Assembly: GCF_014647855.1 (NCBI RefSeq)
Contig: NZ_BMPZ01000001.1
Location: 620,001-684,000 of the forward strand
Length of the DNA: 64,000 nucleotides
Source: Shewanella gelidii
GTDB lineage: Bacteria; Pseudomonadota; Gammaproteobacteria; Enterobacterales; Shewanellaceae
Reading direction: 5' to 3'
The notes below the pieces were generated by a model that made no database searches, had not been told where the DNA came from, and was given only the letters and a program-made list of their open reading frames with translations. Position 1 is the first letter of the stretch. Each line of letters starts with the position of its first letter. A program made the position numbers and the translations under genes. Below, one piece after another: positions 26,981 through 35,248 of the stretch.

Positions 26981-27493
26981 GAAACATCTCCTGAGTTAAC
27001 CTGAATCAGATTCAACTTCCATTATTCAAGCAGACCGCGCCTTTCTATGTTTGTATTCAAACAAACAAATAAAAGTCGCCATGCTTTGATCTAGGACAAA
27101 TTCCAACTGTTCGAACCGACAAACAGTTGCAACACACCATATACACAAATGGGTACATACAACTTAATATCCAGTGGCTTAGCGGTGCGAACAACCAAAA
27201 ACAGAGATAACACTTATAGATTCGTTTTGATCTAGACCACAAAATGGAATTTTCCAAAAATTTTTTTTGACGCCAAATTTATGTCACTTTAAACGCACCA
27301 CAATGAAGCAAGCCTTATGATATATAAGCACTTTCCATAAATCGTTATTCACTAAAAAAGCATATTTATGCCACAATTAACATGAGCAAAGTCGATGAAG
27401 GTGTCTGGACGTCCAGAAGTTCTACGTGTTACTCTTTTGTAAACAGGTTGAAAATGGTATCTGTCAACATTAGTCGTATTGATGGGGAGTCAA
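26981..27493. promoter_or_regulatory. tlpA-metR divergent control region with several symmetric sites
   Basis: AT-rich 513-bp region. TGAA-N5-TTCA at 27002-27014 equals the MetR consensus. TGTTTG-TATT-CAAACA at 27048-27063 is a perfect 16-bp palindrome. CAACTGTT (27104-27111) and AACAGTTG (27122-27129) form another inverted repeat. TTGAT-CTAG-GACAA at 27086-27099 resembles an FNR/CRP-family half site, and TTGATCTAG recurs at 27227-27235. A met-box-like array is listed separately. Confidence 0.45.
27399..27422. promoter_or_regulatory. Candidate MetJ operator upstream of metR
   Basis: Three contiguous 8-mers in register, AGGTGTCT-GGACGTCC-AGAAGTTC, match the met box AGACGTCT at 6, 6 and 5 of 8 positions. 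Flanking 8-mers score 1 of 8. The array ends 72 bp before the metR start, and metR is MetJ-repressed in E. coli. Match strength is moderate. Confidence 0.5.
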
Positions 27494-28396
27494 ATGATAG
27501 AGTTAAGACATCTGCGGACATTGGTCGCATTAAAAGAGAGTGGCAGCCTAGCTGCGGCTGCAAAAATACGTTTTGTAACCCAGTCAGCTTTGTCTCATCA
27601 AATTAAAGAATTAGAGACTCGAATTAACTCAGCCATTTTTATTCGTAAGAGTAAGCCTCTATCCTTCACCGAAGAAGGTACAAGACTACTTAACTTGGCC
27701 GAAGAGATATTACCGCGTGTTTTAGAAACGGAATCGGATCTGAAGCAAGGTCGAATTCTGGCGGAAAATAGCCTCAAAGTTGGTTTAGATTGTCATAGCT
27801 GCTTGCGTTGGTTAATGCCAGTTGTTGATAAGTTTAAGCAAGCTCACTTAGATTCAGATTTAAATGTTTCTAGCTATCAACTAGCTGATGCTCTAAACGC
27901 CATTGAATCAGGTAAGCTCGACATTGTGCTCACTTCGGACCCAATCCCCGGACAAGCTCTTGCCTATCAGCACTTATTTGACTTTGAAATGAAACTCATC
28001 GTTGCCAATGATCACCCTCTGGCGAAGCAAGATTATGTATTGCCGCACCAGTTAGAAGGGGAAACTTTATTAAGCTACCCGATTCCATTGGCAAACCAAG
28101 CATTCTACCGCCACTTTGTTGAGCCAGCTGGCGTCACCTTAGGACATCACAAAACATACGAGCACAGTAATATCTTGCTACAACGTGTCGCGTGTAATGA
28201 AGGTGTGGTTGCTTTACCGACTTGGGCGATTACAGATGCTTACAGCCACAGCGTGAAATCCCTTAAAATTGGCTTAGAAGGGTTGAAGCGACCGCTGTTT
28301 GGCGCATATAAGCGTGACATAACCAACGGTCGACTGGTTCAAGACTGGTTCGAATTAGTAACCAAAGCAGGACTGGCTCGTCAGCATCTTTCGTAG
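27494..28396 (+). CDS. metR: LysR-type regulator of methionine genes, MetR
   Basis: 300 residues. The N-terminal helix-turn-helix reads MIELRHLRTLVALKESGSLAAAAKIRFVTQSALSHQIKEL, split here only by length, and is very close to MetR proteins (IEVKHLKTL...TQSALSHQ). The effector domain spans about 90-300. MetR activates metE/metH with homocysteine as coeffector. The start at 27494 is preceded by GGGGAG; a longer in-frame start at 27479 is unlikely. metE is not adjacent here. A terminator follows at 28469. Confidence 0.88.
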   Translation: MIELRHLRTLVALKESGSLAAAAKIRFVTQSALSHQIKELETRINSAIFIRKSKPLSFTEEGTRLLNLAEEILPRVLETESDLKQGRILAENSLKVGLDCHSCLRWLMPVVDKFKQAHLDSDLNVSSYQLADALNAIESGKLDIVLTSDPIPGQALAYQHLFDFEMKLIVANDHPLAKQDYVLPHQLEGETLLSYPIPLANQAFYRHFVEPAGVTLGHHKTYEHSNILLQRVACNEGVVALPTWAITDAYSHSVKSLKIGLEGLKRPLFGAYKRDITNGRLVQDWFELVTKAGLARQHLS

Positions 28397-28468
28397 TGAC
28401 AAAGCTCGCCCACAAATCATGATAACGCTAACTCAAAAAGATAGTTAGAACGCTATCGATAAGAATTT

Positions 28469-28504
28469 AAAAAGCCGCGGATTGGTAACAATCTGCGGCT
28501 TTTT
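28469..28504. terminator. Bidirectional terminator between metR and the HDOD gene
   Basis: AAAAAGCCGCGGATTG, loop GTAA, CAATCTGCGGCTTTTT; one G-T type mismatch in a 16-bp stem. A-run and T-run flank it, suiting both convergent genes. Confidence 0.88.
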
Positions 28505-28547
28505 CTTCAAAATTATTTGGCGCTTTAACCCATCATCGAATCAACCA

Positions 28548-29276
28548 CTAAAGTGGGTTCAGCAGCAAGCCTCGCTTCGCCAAGACTTTTTTCACAATTA
28601 AGCCTGGGCTGACTTCAACGGTTGCCGGCTTTATATTATGGGCGATCATAAACTCTTCTTTTAGTTCTTCATCTAATCCGAGCGACTCAAAAGCTTCAAG
28701 CGATAAGGTCTCTTGCTGATTATCAATCAAAGACTTAATAATACTGAGAGGAAAAGAAACATCAGACTCAGCATTGAGGTACGCAAAGGCCGTTAACGTG
28801 ATCACCTGACCAAATACACTAAACAACGCAAGGGTTTGTACTTCGTCAGCATCAATGTTTACCGACTCCATATGATGCAAGCGGTCAACGGAATCAATTG
28901 CAATATTTTCGGTTAACTTCCAATACCCTTGAACAAGTTTCTTGTAGGGTTGTGGCAACTCATCAAGACGCTCTTTCAAATAAAAGGTAAAGGCATAGCG
29001 GTAAATATTGACCTGACCAAGACGAATTAGCGCATCTTTCAACGAGCGCGCTTTAGAACTTTGTAAAGCCGGGTTGGTGGCGCTTTTACTGCGCCAAAGT
29101 AAGTGCGCTGCAAGCGCAGGATCACTCGCGACAATATCGATGACATTTCGAATATCGCCGTCAGCAATAATCGCCTTTTTTAGCGGAATTAAAATGCCAC
29201 GTCGTCCAATGACTTGCTCCTCATTGGAGATAATCGCTCTTACTTGAGTAAATACTTGTTGCTCAAGATCTGTCAT
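28548..29276 (-). CDS. HDOD-domain protein
   Basis: 242 residues, soluble. The HDOD fold is indicated by LLIPLKKAI-like start, VASDPALAAHLLWRSKSATNP, SLKDALIRLGQVNIYRYAF and AFSVFGQV-type helices (FSVFGQVITLTAFAYL). HDOD domains lack the phosphohydrolase HD residues and serve signalling, often linked to c-di-GMP or DNA-damage circuits. No fused GGDEF, EAL or REC domain. The ATG at 29276 is accepted, with no striking ribosome site. Confidence 0.8.
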   Translation of the reverse strand: MTDLEQQVFTQVRAIISNEEQVIGRRGILIPLKKAIIADGDIRNVIDIVASDPALAAHLLWRSKSATNPALQSSKARSLKDALIRLGQVNIYRYAFTFYLKERLDELPQPYKKLVQGYWKLTENIAIDSVDRLHHMESVNIDADEVQTLALFSVFGQVITLTAFAYLNAESDVSFPLSIIKSLIDNQQETLSLEAFESLGLDEELKEEFMIAHNIKPATVEVSPGLIVKKVLAKRGLLLNPL

Positions 29277-29454
29277 GGATCATTTTAACCTAATCATGAT
29301 TACTTAAAAGACTGCTTAACTACCTTGGGATTTATCCATAAAACCGGGGCAAGGGTCAAGTTGATTTAGCTCACAATGCCTACTTTGCGATCAATTATAG
29401 AATTAAATTTAGCATACAACCGTGATTCTATGATCCGAGTCCGATTATCGAACA

Positions 29455-30039
29455 TCAATGCAATTCAGCATATATCGTTTCTGCGAGCCTTTGATATCCA
29501 GCATCATTCAAATGAATCGAATCGGATTTCAAACCCGGTTGGCGTAGAAGCTCGCTCAGTACCTCTTCTAATAGTGGAATTTGGTACTTTTCAGCCAGCT
29601 GTTGATACAAGGGTGCTGGGGTTAGAAACATATTTTTTTGGGGCACAGCGACCAATAAAACCGCAATATCTAACCGCTGTGCGATTGCTATCATTTTTGA
29701 AAGGTTATGCTCTGTTTGCTTCAAATCATGATTACGCAAAATATCATTACCGCCTTCAAGCAATATCACCAGTTGTGGCTTACTCTCGACGAGCTGGGAC
29801 TCAAAACGTCGTAACCCTTCAGCCGTTGTTTCTCCAGAAACGCCAGCGTTAATCACTTCTAAACCGCTCATTTGTGCTAAAACACTGGGATAATCTTTGC
29901 CCGTCGATGCTCCCACACCGGCAGTTAAGCTGTCGCCAAACGCTAATATAGTCGCCGGTGCTGTAAGCTTGGGTAAACTTGGTTCTGAGCAACCAATCAG
30001 TAATACCAGCAAGAATATTTTTAAAAGCAGTTTTACCAC
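29455..30039 (-). CDS. tesA: TesA-type arylesterase / GDSL lipase, predicted lipoprotein
   Basis: About 194 residues. SGNH/GDSL motifs: AFGDSLTAGVGAS (nucleophile Ser), GVSGETTAEG, LLEGGNDILR and the C-terminal DSIHLNDAGYQ (Asp-His). This matches TesA (acyl-CoA thioesterase I/protease I). The N-terminus VKLLLKIFLLVLLIGCSEPS has a lipobox, so unlike E. coli TesA it should be lipid-anchored. A GTG start at 30039 is preferred because GGGGG lies just upstream; a TTG at 30063 is the alternative. In many gammaproteobacteria tesA is next to an ABC exporter; not here. Confidence 0.83.
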   Translation of the reverse strand: MVKLLLKIFLLVLLIGCSEPSLPKLTAPATILAFGDSLTAGVGASTGKDYPSVLAQMSGLEVINAGVSGETTAEGLRRFESQLVESKPQLVILLEGGNDILRNHDLKQTEHNLSKMIAIAQRLDIAVLLVAVPQKNMFLTPAPLYQQLAEKYQIPLLEEVLSELLRQPGLKSDSIHLNDAGYQRLAETIYAELH

Positions 30040-30137
30040 GTGAGCCCCCGAAAATCGCGGCAAGTCATAACAAAGGGTTGCTCTGTACGTTCAAAGCAAC
30101 CACTTCCTTATAACCTAACTTACCTTACGTAGAAGTG

Positions 30138-32117
30138 CTAGAAACGATAACTGACACTGAAACGAACATTTCGTCCTGTACCAGTATAAAAGCCGCTTCC
30201 CCAAGATGAATAGTAGCCCCCGCTCACATATGTTTCGTCAAAGAGATTCTCAGCTTTTAAACTTGCTAACCATGCGTCGCGTCGATAATTAATCGCAACA
30301 TTGGTCAACACATAGCTATCAAGCTGGTCACCGACATTAGCGTTGTCGCCTTCCATAAAGCGCTCACCAACATAAACAGCATCAGCAAATAGCTGCCAGT
30401 GGTCACTGAGATCATGACTAATAAACACACTGCCATTATGTTCTGCCACCCATGAAAGCTGCTTGCCTTGATGGGTTCCTTCTGTAAATTCAGCATCAAT
30501 ATAATGGTATTCACCGCCCAATTGTAACGCTGTCGACAGCTGCCAATCCCAGTCGACACTAGCCCCATAGCGGCGAGACTCATCTGCGTTAACATTCGCG
30601 CCATTGAAGAAGCCTAGATCTGGTTTTTGCGCATTGGGATCCCAAACAATTTCATTTTCTAGGTCAAGACGATAGACATTAATACGTAGCACATGCTGCT
30701 GAGTGGTATAGTCCCAACCCGCTTCGAACGAACGGCCTGTTTGAGGCTTCAAGCCAACGACACCCGGTGAGGTATAAGCTTGCTCATCGACCTTCGCGAA
30801 ACGGAAGTTATCGTCAGCACGAACATAGAGACGATGTGCCGCTGATGGACGGTAATTCAAGCCAAACTCAAATGCATCAGCATCTTGCTCTAATTCAACA
30901 CCATTAGGATAAACCGGGTCCACTAGTTCATCCTCGGCTTTCGCATAACGACCACCAACAATATAACTCAAAGAATCGGTCACTGGCACCGTCGCCTGTA
31001 CATATGCACTATAGCTTGTTTGTTCGTTACGGCGCCCGTTCTTAAAGTCAGACTCTCCAAGTTTGTAATCAACACCTGAGACCACAGTTAATGGGCCATT
31101 GGCGGTATCAAATGCGGCAATCGCTTTGGGGCTAAACTCTAGTAAAGAGCGCTCGTTCGTCGATGGCCCCCATACAAAACCGTTGACTAAGGTATCACTG
31201 TAGCCCGCATCAAGGCTTAAATTCCAAGTCTCTGAGACTTGTTGTTGATAGCCGCTACGCACCGCCTTGGAAATATTGTGTAGGTACTGATTCGTATTGA
31301 ATGACTGTCGCGGATCGATGTCAAAATCAGACTCCGAAAGTGCACCAGCAAGCTCTTGGTCATCATCATAATAACTGGCTTCAAGGTAAAAGTTCTGTTC
31401 GTCCAGTTCGTACTGAATTCGGCCAAGAATGGAGCCGGTCTGATTTGCATTATGCTCGCGATAATTGTCACTTTCGCCATAACTTGCCGCGAAAAAGTAA
31501 CGCCAATCTTCCGCAAAGCGGCCCGCGACATCGAACTTGCTTTCGTAAGCATCAAAACTTCCCAAGCCTAATTCAATGGAGCCCTGTGTTGCATCTGGTG
31601 ACTTGGTTACAATGTTAATCACCCCGCCAACAGCTTGATCACCATAAAGCACGCCTGCACTGCCTGATAAAATTTCTACCCTTTCGATTTGATTAAGGGG
31701 AATCGCGTCAATATTAGGCGCGGCAATATCGATATGATTCAGGCGGCGACCATCTAACAAAATCAAAGTGTTATTTGCAGCTTGGCCAGATGTAAAGCCG
31801 CGCATTGAGAATACAGCGCCTGAATTTGAATCTGAAACTTGGATACCCGCTTGGCTACGCAACACTTCAGTTAAGCTGGAAGCCGCTGAAACTTCAATCG
31901 TTGCGGCATCTATCACTTTCACATTGGCAGCAAGATCCAAAGGCGTATGTTCATTACGGCCGATCACTACGATCGACTCCATCGTATTTGGACTGATTTG
32001 ACTATCAATCGATGGAGATGTGTTAGGGGTATGATTGGCAGCAAGGGCCACCGAAGAAATTGATGCACTAAGCAAGCTGCCCAGTAACACGGCTAATTTA
32101 GTTGGATTAGTTCCCAT
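30138..32117 (-). CDS. btuB: TonB-dependent cobalamin receptor, BtuB
   Basis: 659 residues with a signal peptide (KLAVLLGSLLSASISSVALA), a TonB box (MESIVVIG), a plug domain (SSLTEVLRSQAGIQVSD, MRGFTSGQAANNTLILLDGRR, RVEILSGSAGVLYGDQAVGG) and a beta-barrel ending in the terminal aromatic YRF. Its identity as the vitamin B12 receptor rests mainly on the cobalamin riboswitch in its leader. ATG at 32117 with AGGAG upstream is preferred over an upstream start at 32159. Beside the riboswitch there is a strong met-box array, so uptake may respond to both B12 and methionine. Confidence 0.9.
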   Translation of the reverse strand: MGTNPTKLAVLLGSLLSASISSVALAANHTPNTSPSIDSQISPNTMESIVVIGRNEHTPLDLAANVKVIDAATIEVSAASSLTEVLRSQAGIQVSDSNSGAVFSMRGFTSGQAANNTLILLDGRRLNHIDIAAPNIDAIPLNQIERVEILSGSAGVLYGDQAVGGVINIVTKSPDATQGSIELGLGSFDAYESKFDVAGRFAEDWRYFFAASYGESDNYREHNANQTGSILGRIQYELDEQNFYLEASYYDDDQELAGALSESDFDIDPRQSFNTNQYLHNISKAVRSGYQQQVSETWNLSLDAGYSDTLVNGFVWGPSTNERSLLEFSPKAIAAFDTANGPLTVVSGVDYKLGESDFKNGRRNEQTSYSAYVQATVPVTDSLSYIVGGRYAKAEDELVDPVYPNGVELEQDADAFEFGLNYRPSAAHRLYVRADDNFRFAKVDEQAYTSPGVVGLKPQTGRSFEAGWDYTTQQHVLRINVYRLDLENEIVWDPNAQKPDLGFFNGANVNADESRRYGASVDWDWQLSTALQLGGEYHYIDAEFTEGTHQGKQLSWVAEHNGSVFISHDLSDHWQLFADAVYVGERFMEGDNANVGDQLDSYVLTNVAINYRRDAWLASLKAENLFDETYVSGGYYSSWGSGFYTGTGRNVRFSVSYRF

Positions 32118-32289
32118 TTTGGCTTTAACTCCTAAAAGCAAAACGGGGCAAAATGTCACGATAAAGTCTCAGTTCTGCAGCACACTGTAATACGTCCACT
32201 TCAGCATTGACTGCTGAAGACACGCAATAGTGTACTGGTCCTGTCATTATCGCATCTCGAGATCTGCCCACCGAAATCTTCGAAATCAT

Positions 32290-32470
32290 CTATTGGGCCG
32301 GTCTCCGGACTTAGGATAGGCATCACTCACATCGAGAGATACTGCAAAACCTTGCTTTGAACACTGAAATACAGTGCGCCGGTTTTTCACCATTTACCGT
32401 TGCGGGGGCAGTACCAGACTTTCACTGGTTTCCCGATTATCTCAAAGCAAAAACGCTCTAAGCACCACAT
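32290..32470 (-). promoter_or_regulatory. Cobalamin (adenosylcobalamin) riboswitch
   Basis: Read on the minus strand, the leader has GGGAAACCAGTGAAAGTCTGG, here split as GGGAAACCAGTG and AAAGTCTGG, then ACTGCCCCCGCAACGGTAA, which is the highly conserved core of the cobalamin riboswitch. The 3' end AGTCCGGAGACCGGCC is also the usual closing element. Ends are approximate. It lies about 170 bp upstream of btuB and presumably hides its ribosome site or promotes termination when B12 is bound. Confidence 0.93.
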
Positions 32471-32552
32471 TAGATTAACTGATTCTGCTGCTACACATGC
32501 TGCTCGGGGAGTGAAACAATCATTTGCAGGAGCAAGAACCGGAACAGACTAT

Positions 32553-32576
32553 AGACGTCTATACGTTTAAATGTCT
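32553..32576. promoter_or_regulatory. MetJ operator (three tandem met boxes) upstream of the btuB riboswitch
   Basis: Contiguous 8-mers AGACGTCT-ATACGTTT-AAATGTCT score 8, 6 and 6 of 8 against the met box AGACGTCT in a single register. Neighbouring 8-mers score 2-3. The array lies just 5' of the riboswitch, in the expected promoter zone, with AT-rich -10/-35-like sequence on the minus-strand upstream side. Confidence 0.75.
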
Positions 32577-32861
32577 ATTTATTTCTTTGTATCTTTAATT
32601 GAATTCAATATAAAACGTGGCGAGTCTACCACTATAAGCCTGCACCTTCGAGCCTTCATCAACGGAATTAACCAGCGCTAAAAATCGACAATTGCAAATA
32701 ATCACATATCTCAACGCGCGGCATTTTCAGTAATCCTATGGAAAACAGAGGCGTCTATATAAAAAGAAAACGCACACAACCTAATTGAAATCATCCTAGA
32801 TGAAGGTTTGTTTGCATTCGAGAAAGTGCAAAGCAAAGTGACAATGCTGTTGTCGCTAAAA

Positions 32862-33527
32862 TTATTGCAAAGAGTAAGGTTTCATATCTTTAATGAAAGC
32901 AGGCCAAGTGTCCTGATTTACGGGCAGAGACTGTAAGGTAAATACGTTGCCGCGGATCGACTTATGCAACATATACAAATCATCGCGTCCCTCTAAAACC
33001 GTGTAATAGCCCATTTCTCCTTGCGGCTGAGACTGATGAGCGTGCTCTTTGAGCATGTCAGAACGGTGGGTATTTGGCATCAAAGTACAACCCATTAGTG
33101 CTGAAATACCATTGTTTCCAGAGATTTGCACATTTTCGAGTTGCTTCAGGTAGACCTCTCCTTGGCATGTCTGTTTGTAGGTTGCAGCGAAAGAATCAAA
33201 AAATTGCTGCGGGCTAACTGAATCTGCCATTCCTTGGTAGCCTTGCACACAAAATAACGATTTCCAGCGGCGAAGCTTTTGTTTTGCTGGAACATATTCA
33301 GCACTATACATATTGCTTTCAAGCTTCTGAAAAGCCAACTTCCAGCCTGCAGGTAAGTAAAAGCCTAAATTTTGACTAAATATTGGTAGCTCGTTGGAAA
33401 GGTCGGTCTCCTCTTCGACTTCCGGCGCAGGCTCTTTTGCATGCACAAATGCTACTGGCGCAGAAATACTCAGCACTAACATGCTGACAGCCATACTTGA
33501 AGTTAACTTGCGTGTAACTCTTTTCAT
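32862..33527 (-). CDS. Exported protein of unknown function
   Basis: 221 residues. A clear signal peptide (SSMAVSMLVLSISAPVAFVHA) precedes an acidic stretch (EPAPEVEEETDLSNEL). The globular part has four cysteines in pairs (SLFCVQGYQG, YKQTCQGEV, ALMGCTLMP) and many aromatics, consistent with a periplasmic folded domain. The family is not recognised. Monocistronic, lying between the btuB control region and a divergent nucleoside hydrolase gene. Confidence 0.72.
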   Translation of the reverse strand: MKRVTRKLTSSMAVSMLVLSISAPVAFVHAKEPAPEVEEETDLSNELPIFSQNLGFYLPAGWKLAFQKLESNMYSAEYVPAKQKLRRWKSLFCVQGYQGMADSVSPQQFFDSFAATYKQTCQGEVYLKQLENVQISGNNGISALMGCTLMPNTHRSDMLKEHAHQSQPQGEMGYYTVLEGRDDLYMLHKSIRGNVFTLQSLPVNQDTWPAFIKDMKPYSLQ

Positions 33528-34055
33528 ACCAAGCTCGCATCCTTGTTTCCGGTATCTTGTTATTTTGATGCAATTTTAAACGTGACACCACAGCTATTTT
33601 GTAAATTAAAATTCGCAAAGGTTGTTGAAAAACAATTTATAAAAGAAGCCATCATGATGTTGCGGTCCGACGCACTTCAATTCAGTTCTTAATTTGTCCT
33701 CTGTTGATTGTAGTAAACCCCATGAACTTATGCATAATCTACTGAAAATATTGTTGTTTAATATTCAACAGGTCTTAATCCACTGAATGAGCGAAACAAC
33801 AACGCCATTTAAACTTGAATGAATAAAAAACCAGGCCCTCTTTCGTAGGCCTGCAAATGAAAAAAATAACCACATAAATCATACAACTAACAACATTTGT
33901 TAACATTCTATCCATGCCAAAGCTTGCATAAATGTGCAGCAAAACTTTCGATTGTTACCCCGTTCACATTTTTGTAGGTAAGTGCGAGGAATTACTCTCT
34001 GGCGCATTTCCGTGCGTGCTAATTTGAAGCCTGTTTGCACAAGGAGTAATGCACG
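33528..34055. other. Divergent intergenic region
   Basis: 528 bp between the exported-protein gene and the nucleoside hydrolase gene, AT-rich. No gene recognised; it contains the orphan terminator and an unassigned short hairpin-rich stretch around 33990-34040. Confidence 0.4.
33825..33853 (-). terminator. Orphan minus-strand terminator
   Basis: On the minus strand CAGGCC, a 10-nt loop, then GGCCTG followed by G and a run of six T. No leftward gene starts upstream of it before the nucleoside hydrolase gene (which reads rightward), so any transcript it ends must begin within 33854-34055 or be antisense. Confidence 0.55.
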
Positions 34056-35000
34056 ATGACTACCAGCCCCATTATTTGCGATTGCGATCCAGGCCATGAT
34101 GACGCAATTTCCCTCATTTTAGCCCTCAGCACACATGCTCTCGACGTCAAAGCCGTCACTACAAGCGCCGGCAACCAAACTCCTGACAAGACGCTGAACA
34201 ACGCGTTACGGATCCTAACGCTATTACAAAGAAGTGATATTCCAGTGGCAGGTGGTGCCATCAAACCCATTGCGCGAGAACTCATTATTGCCGATAACGT
34301 TCATGGCGAATCAGGCCTTGATGGACCTGCGCTCCCTGACCCTGGATTTGACCCACTCCAAATTTCCGCTGTGGAGCTTATGGCGCAAACTCTGACAGAA
34401 AGTGAAACGCCAGTTATTTTGAATCCGACAGGGCCGCTGACAAATATTGCGTTACTACTTGCCACTTACCCTGAGCTCCATGAAAAAATTGAACAAATTG
34501 TGCTGATGGGGGGCGCTGCTGGTGTCGGCAATTGGACTCCTGCCGCTGAGTTCAATATTTACGTTGATCCAGAAGCGGCTGACATTGTTTTTAAGTCAGG
34601 GATCCCGATCGTCATGTGTGGCCTAGATGTGACCCATGAAGCCTACATTGTCGATGAAGATATCGCACGAGTACGTGCAATTGATAACCCGATAGCCCAA
34701 TGTGTCGCAGACTTACTCGACTTCTTCATGATTTACCATCGCGATCCCAAGTGGGGCTTTAAAGGTGCCCCCTTACACGACCCTTGCACTATCGCCTACT
34801 TGTTGAAGCCTGAGTTATTTACCGCCCAAGAATGCTGGGTTGGTATCGAAACCAAGGGCGAACATACCCAAGGCATGACGGTCGTGGATCGATATCAACT
34901 CACAGGCAAACAGCCCAACGCAAAAGTGTTGTTCGATATTGACCGCCAAGGGTTTGTCGATTTGTTGGTGACAAGTTTGACGGCCTACAATCACTTGTAA
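34056..35000 (+). CDS. Inosine/uridine-preferring nucleoside hydrolase family
   Basis: 314 residues, cytoplasmic. The calcium-binding motif DCDPGHDD is at residues 9-16. Further IUNH motifs are [46 protein letters not shown] and [10 protein letters not shown]. Hydrolyses ribonucleosides to base and ribose; closest in style to RihA/RihB. AAGGAG lies 12 nt before ATG. Single gene without neighbouring transporter, so substrate is inferred only at family level. Confidence 0.92.
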   Translation: MTTSPIICDCDPGHDDAISLILALSTHALDVKAVTTSAGNQTPDKTLNNALRILTLLQRSDIPVAGGAIKPIARELIIADNVHGESGLDGPALPDPGFDPLQISAVELMAQTLTESETPVILNPTGPLTNIALLLATYPELHEKIEQIVLMGGAAGVGNWTPAAEFNIYVDPEAADIVFKSGIPIVMCGLDVTHEAYIVDEDIARVRAIDNPIAQCVADLLDFFMIYHRDPKWGFKGAPLHDPCTIAYLLKPELFTAQECWVGIETKGEHTQGMTVVDRYQLTGKQPNAKVLFDIDRQGFVDLLVTSLTAYNHL

Positions 35001-35059
35001 TTCAATATACACAAATGCTGTTCGATGCCCTAAACACAATAACTGCAGTGCAGTGAGCA

Positions 35060-35248
35060 TTGAACAGCGAACCAAGCTCTGCAGTACTCTCTCCTACTCA
35101 AAACAAGTTAAATTCCCTGTTCGAAACCCTCCTTTCACACGATTCCATAAAATATAGAGTTACCGTAACTTTTTTAAGATTTTTCATCATATTATCTACT
35201 ACAATTGGAACAAGTATTTTTTGTGCGAAACCACTTTGCGGAACTTGA
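35060..35248 (+). CDS. Possible small membrane peptide upstream of the GGDEF-EAL receptor (doubtful)
   Basis: A 62-codon frame with one possible membrane segment (TFLRFFIILSTTIGTSIFCA) whose TGA stop is directly followed by the ATG of the large receptor gene, an arrangement that allows reinitiation. No clear ribosome binding site and no known family, so it may be a chance frame. Confidence 0.25.
   Translation: MNSEPSSAVLSPTQNKLNSLFETLLSHDSIKYRVTVTFLRFFIILSTTIGTSIFCAKPLCGT

Noticed and set aside
27479..27493. Longer metR start at 27479
   Set aside because: GGGGAG is correctly placed for ATG at 27494, and MetR proteins begin MIExxHLxTL.
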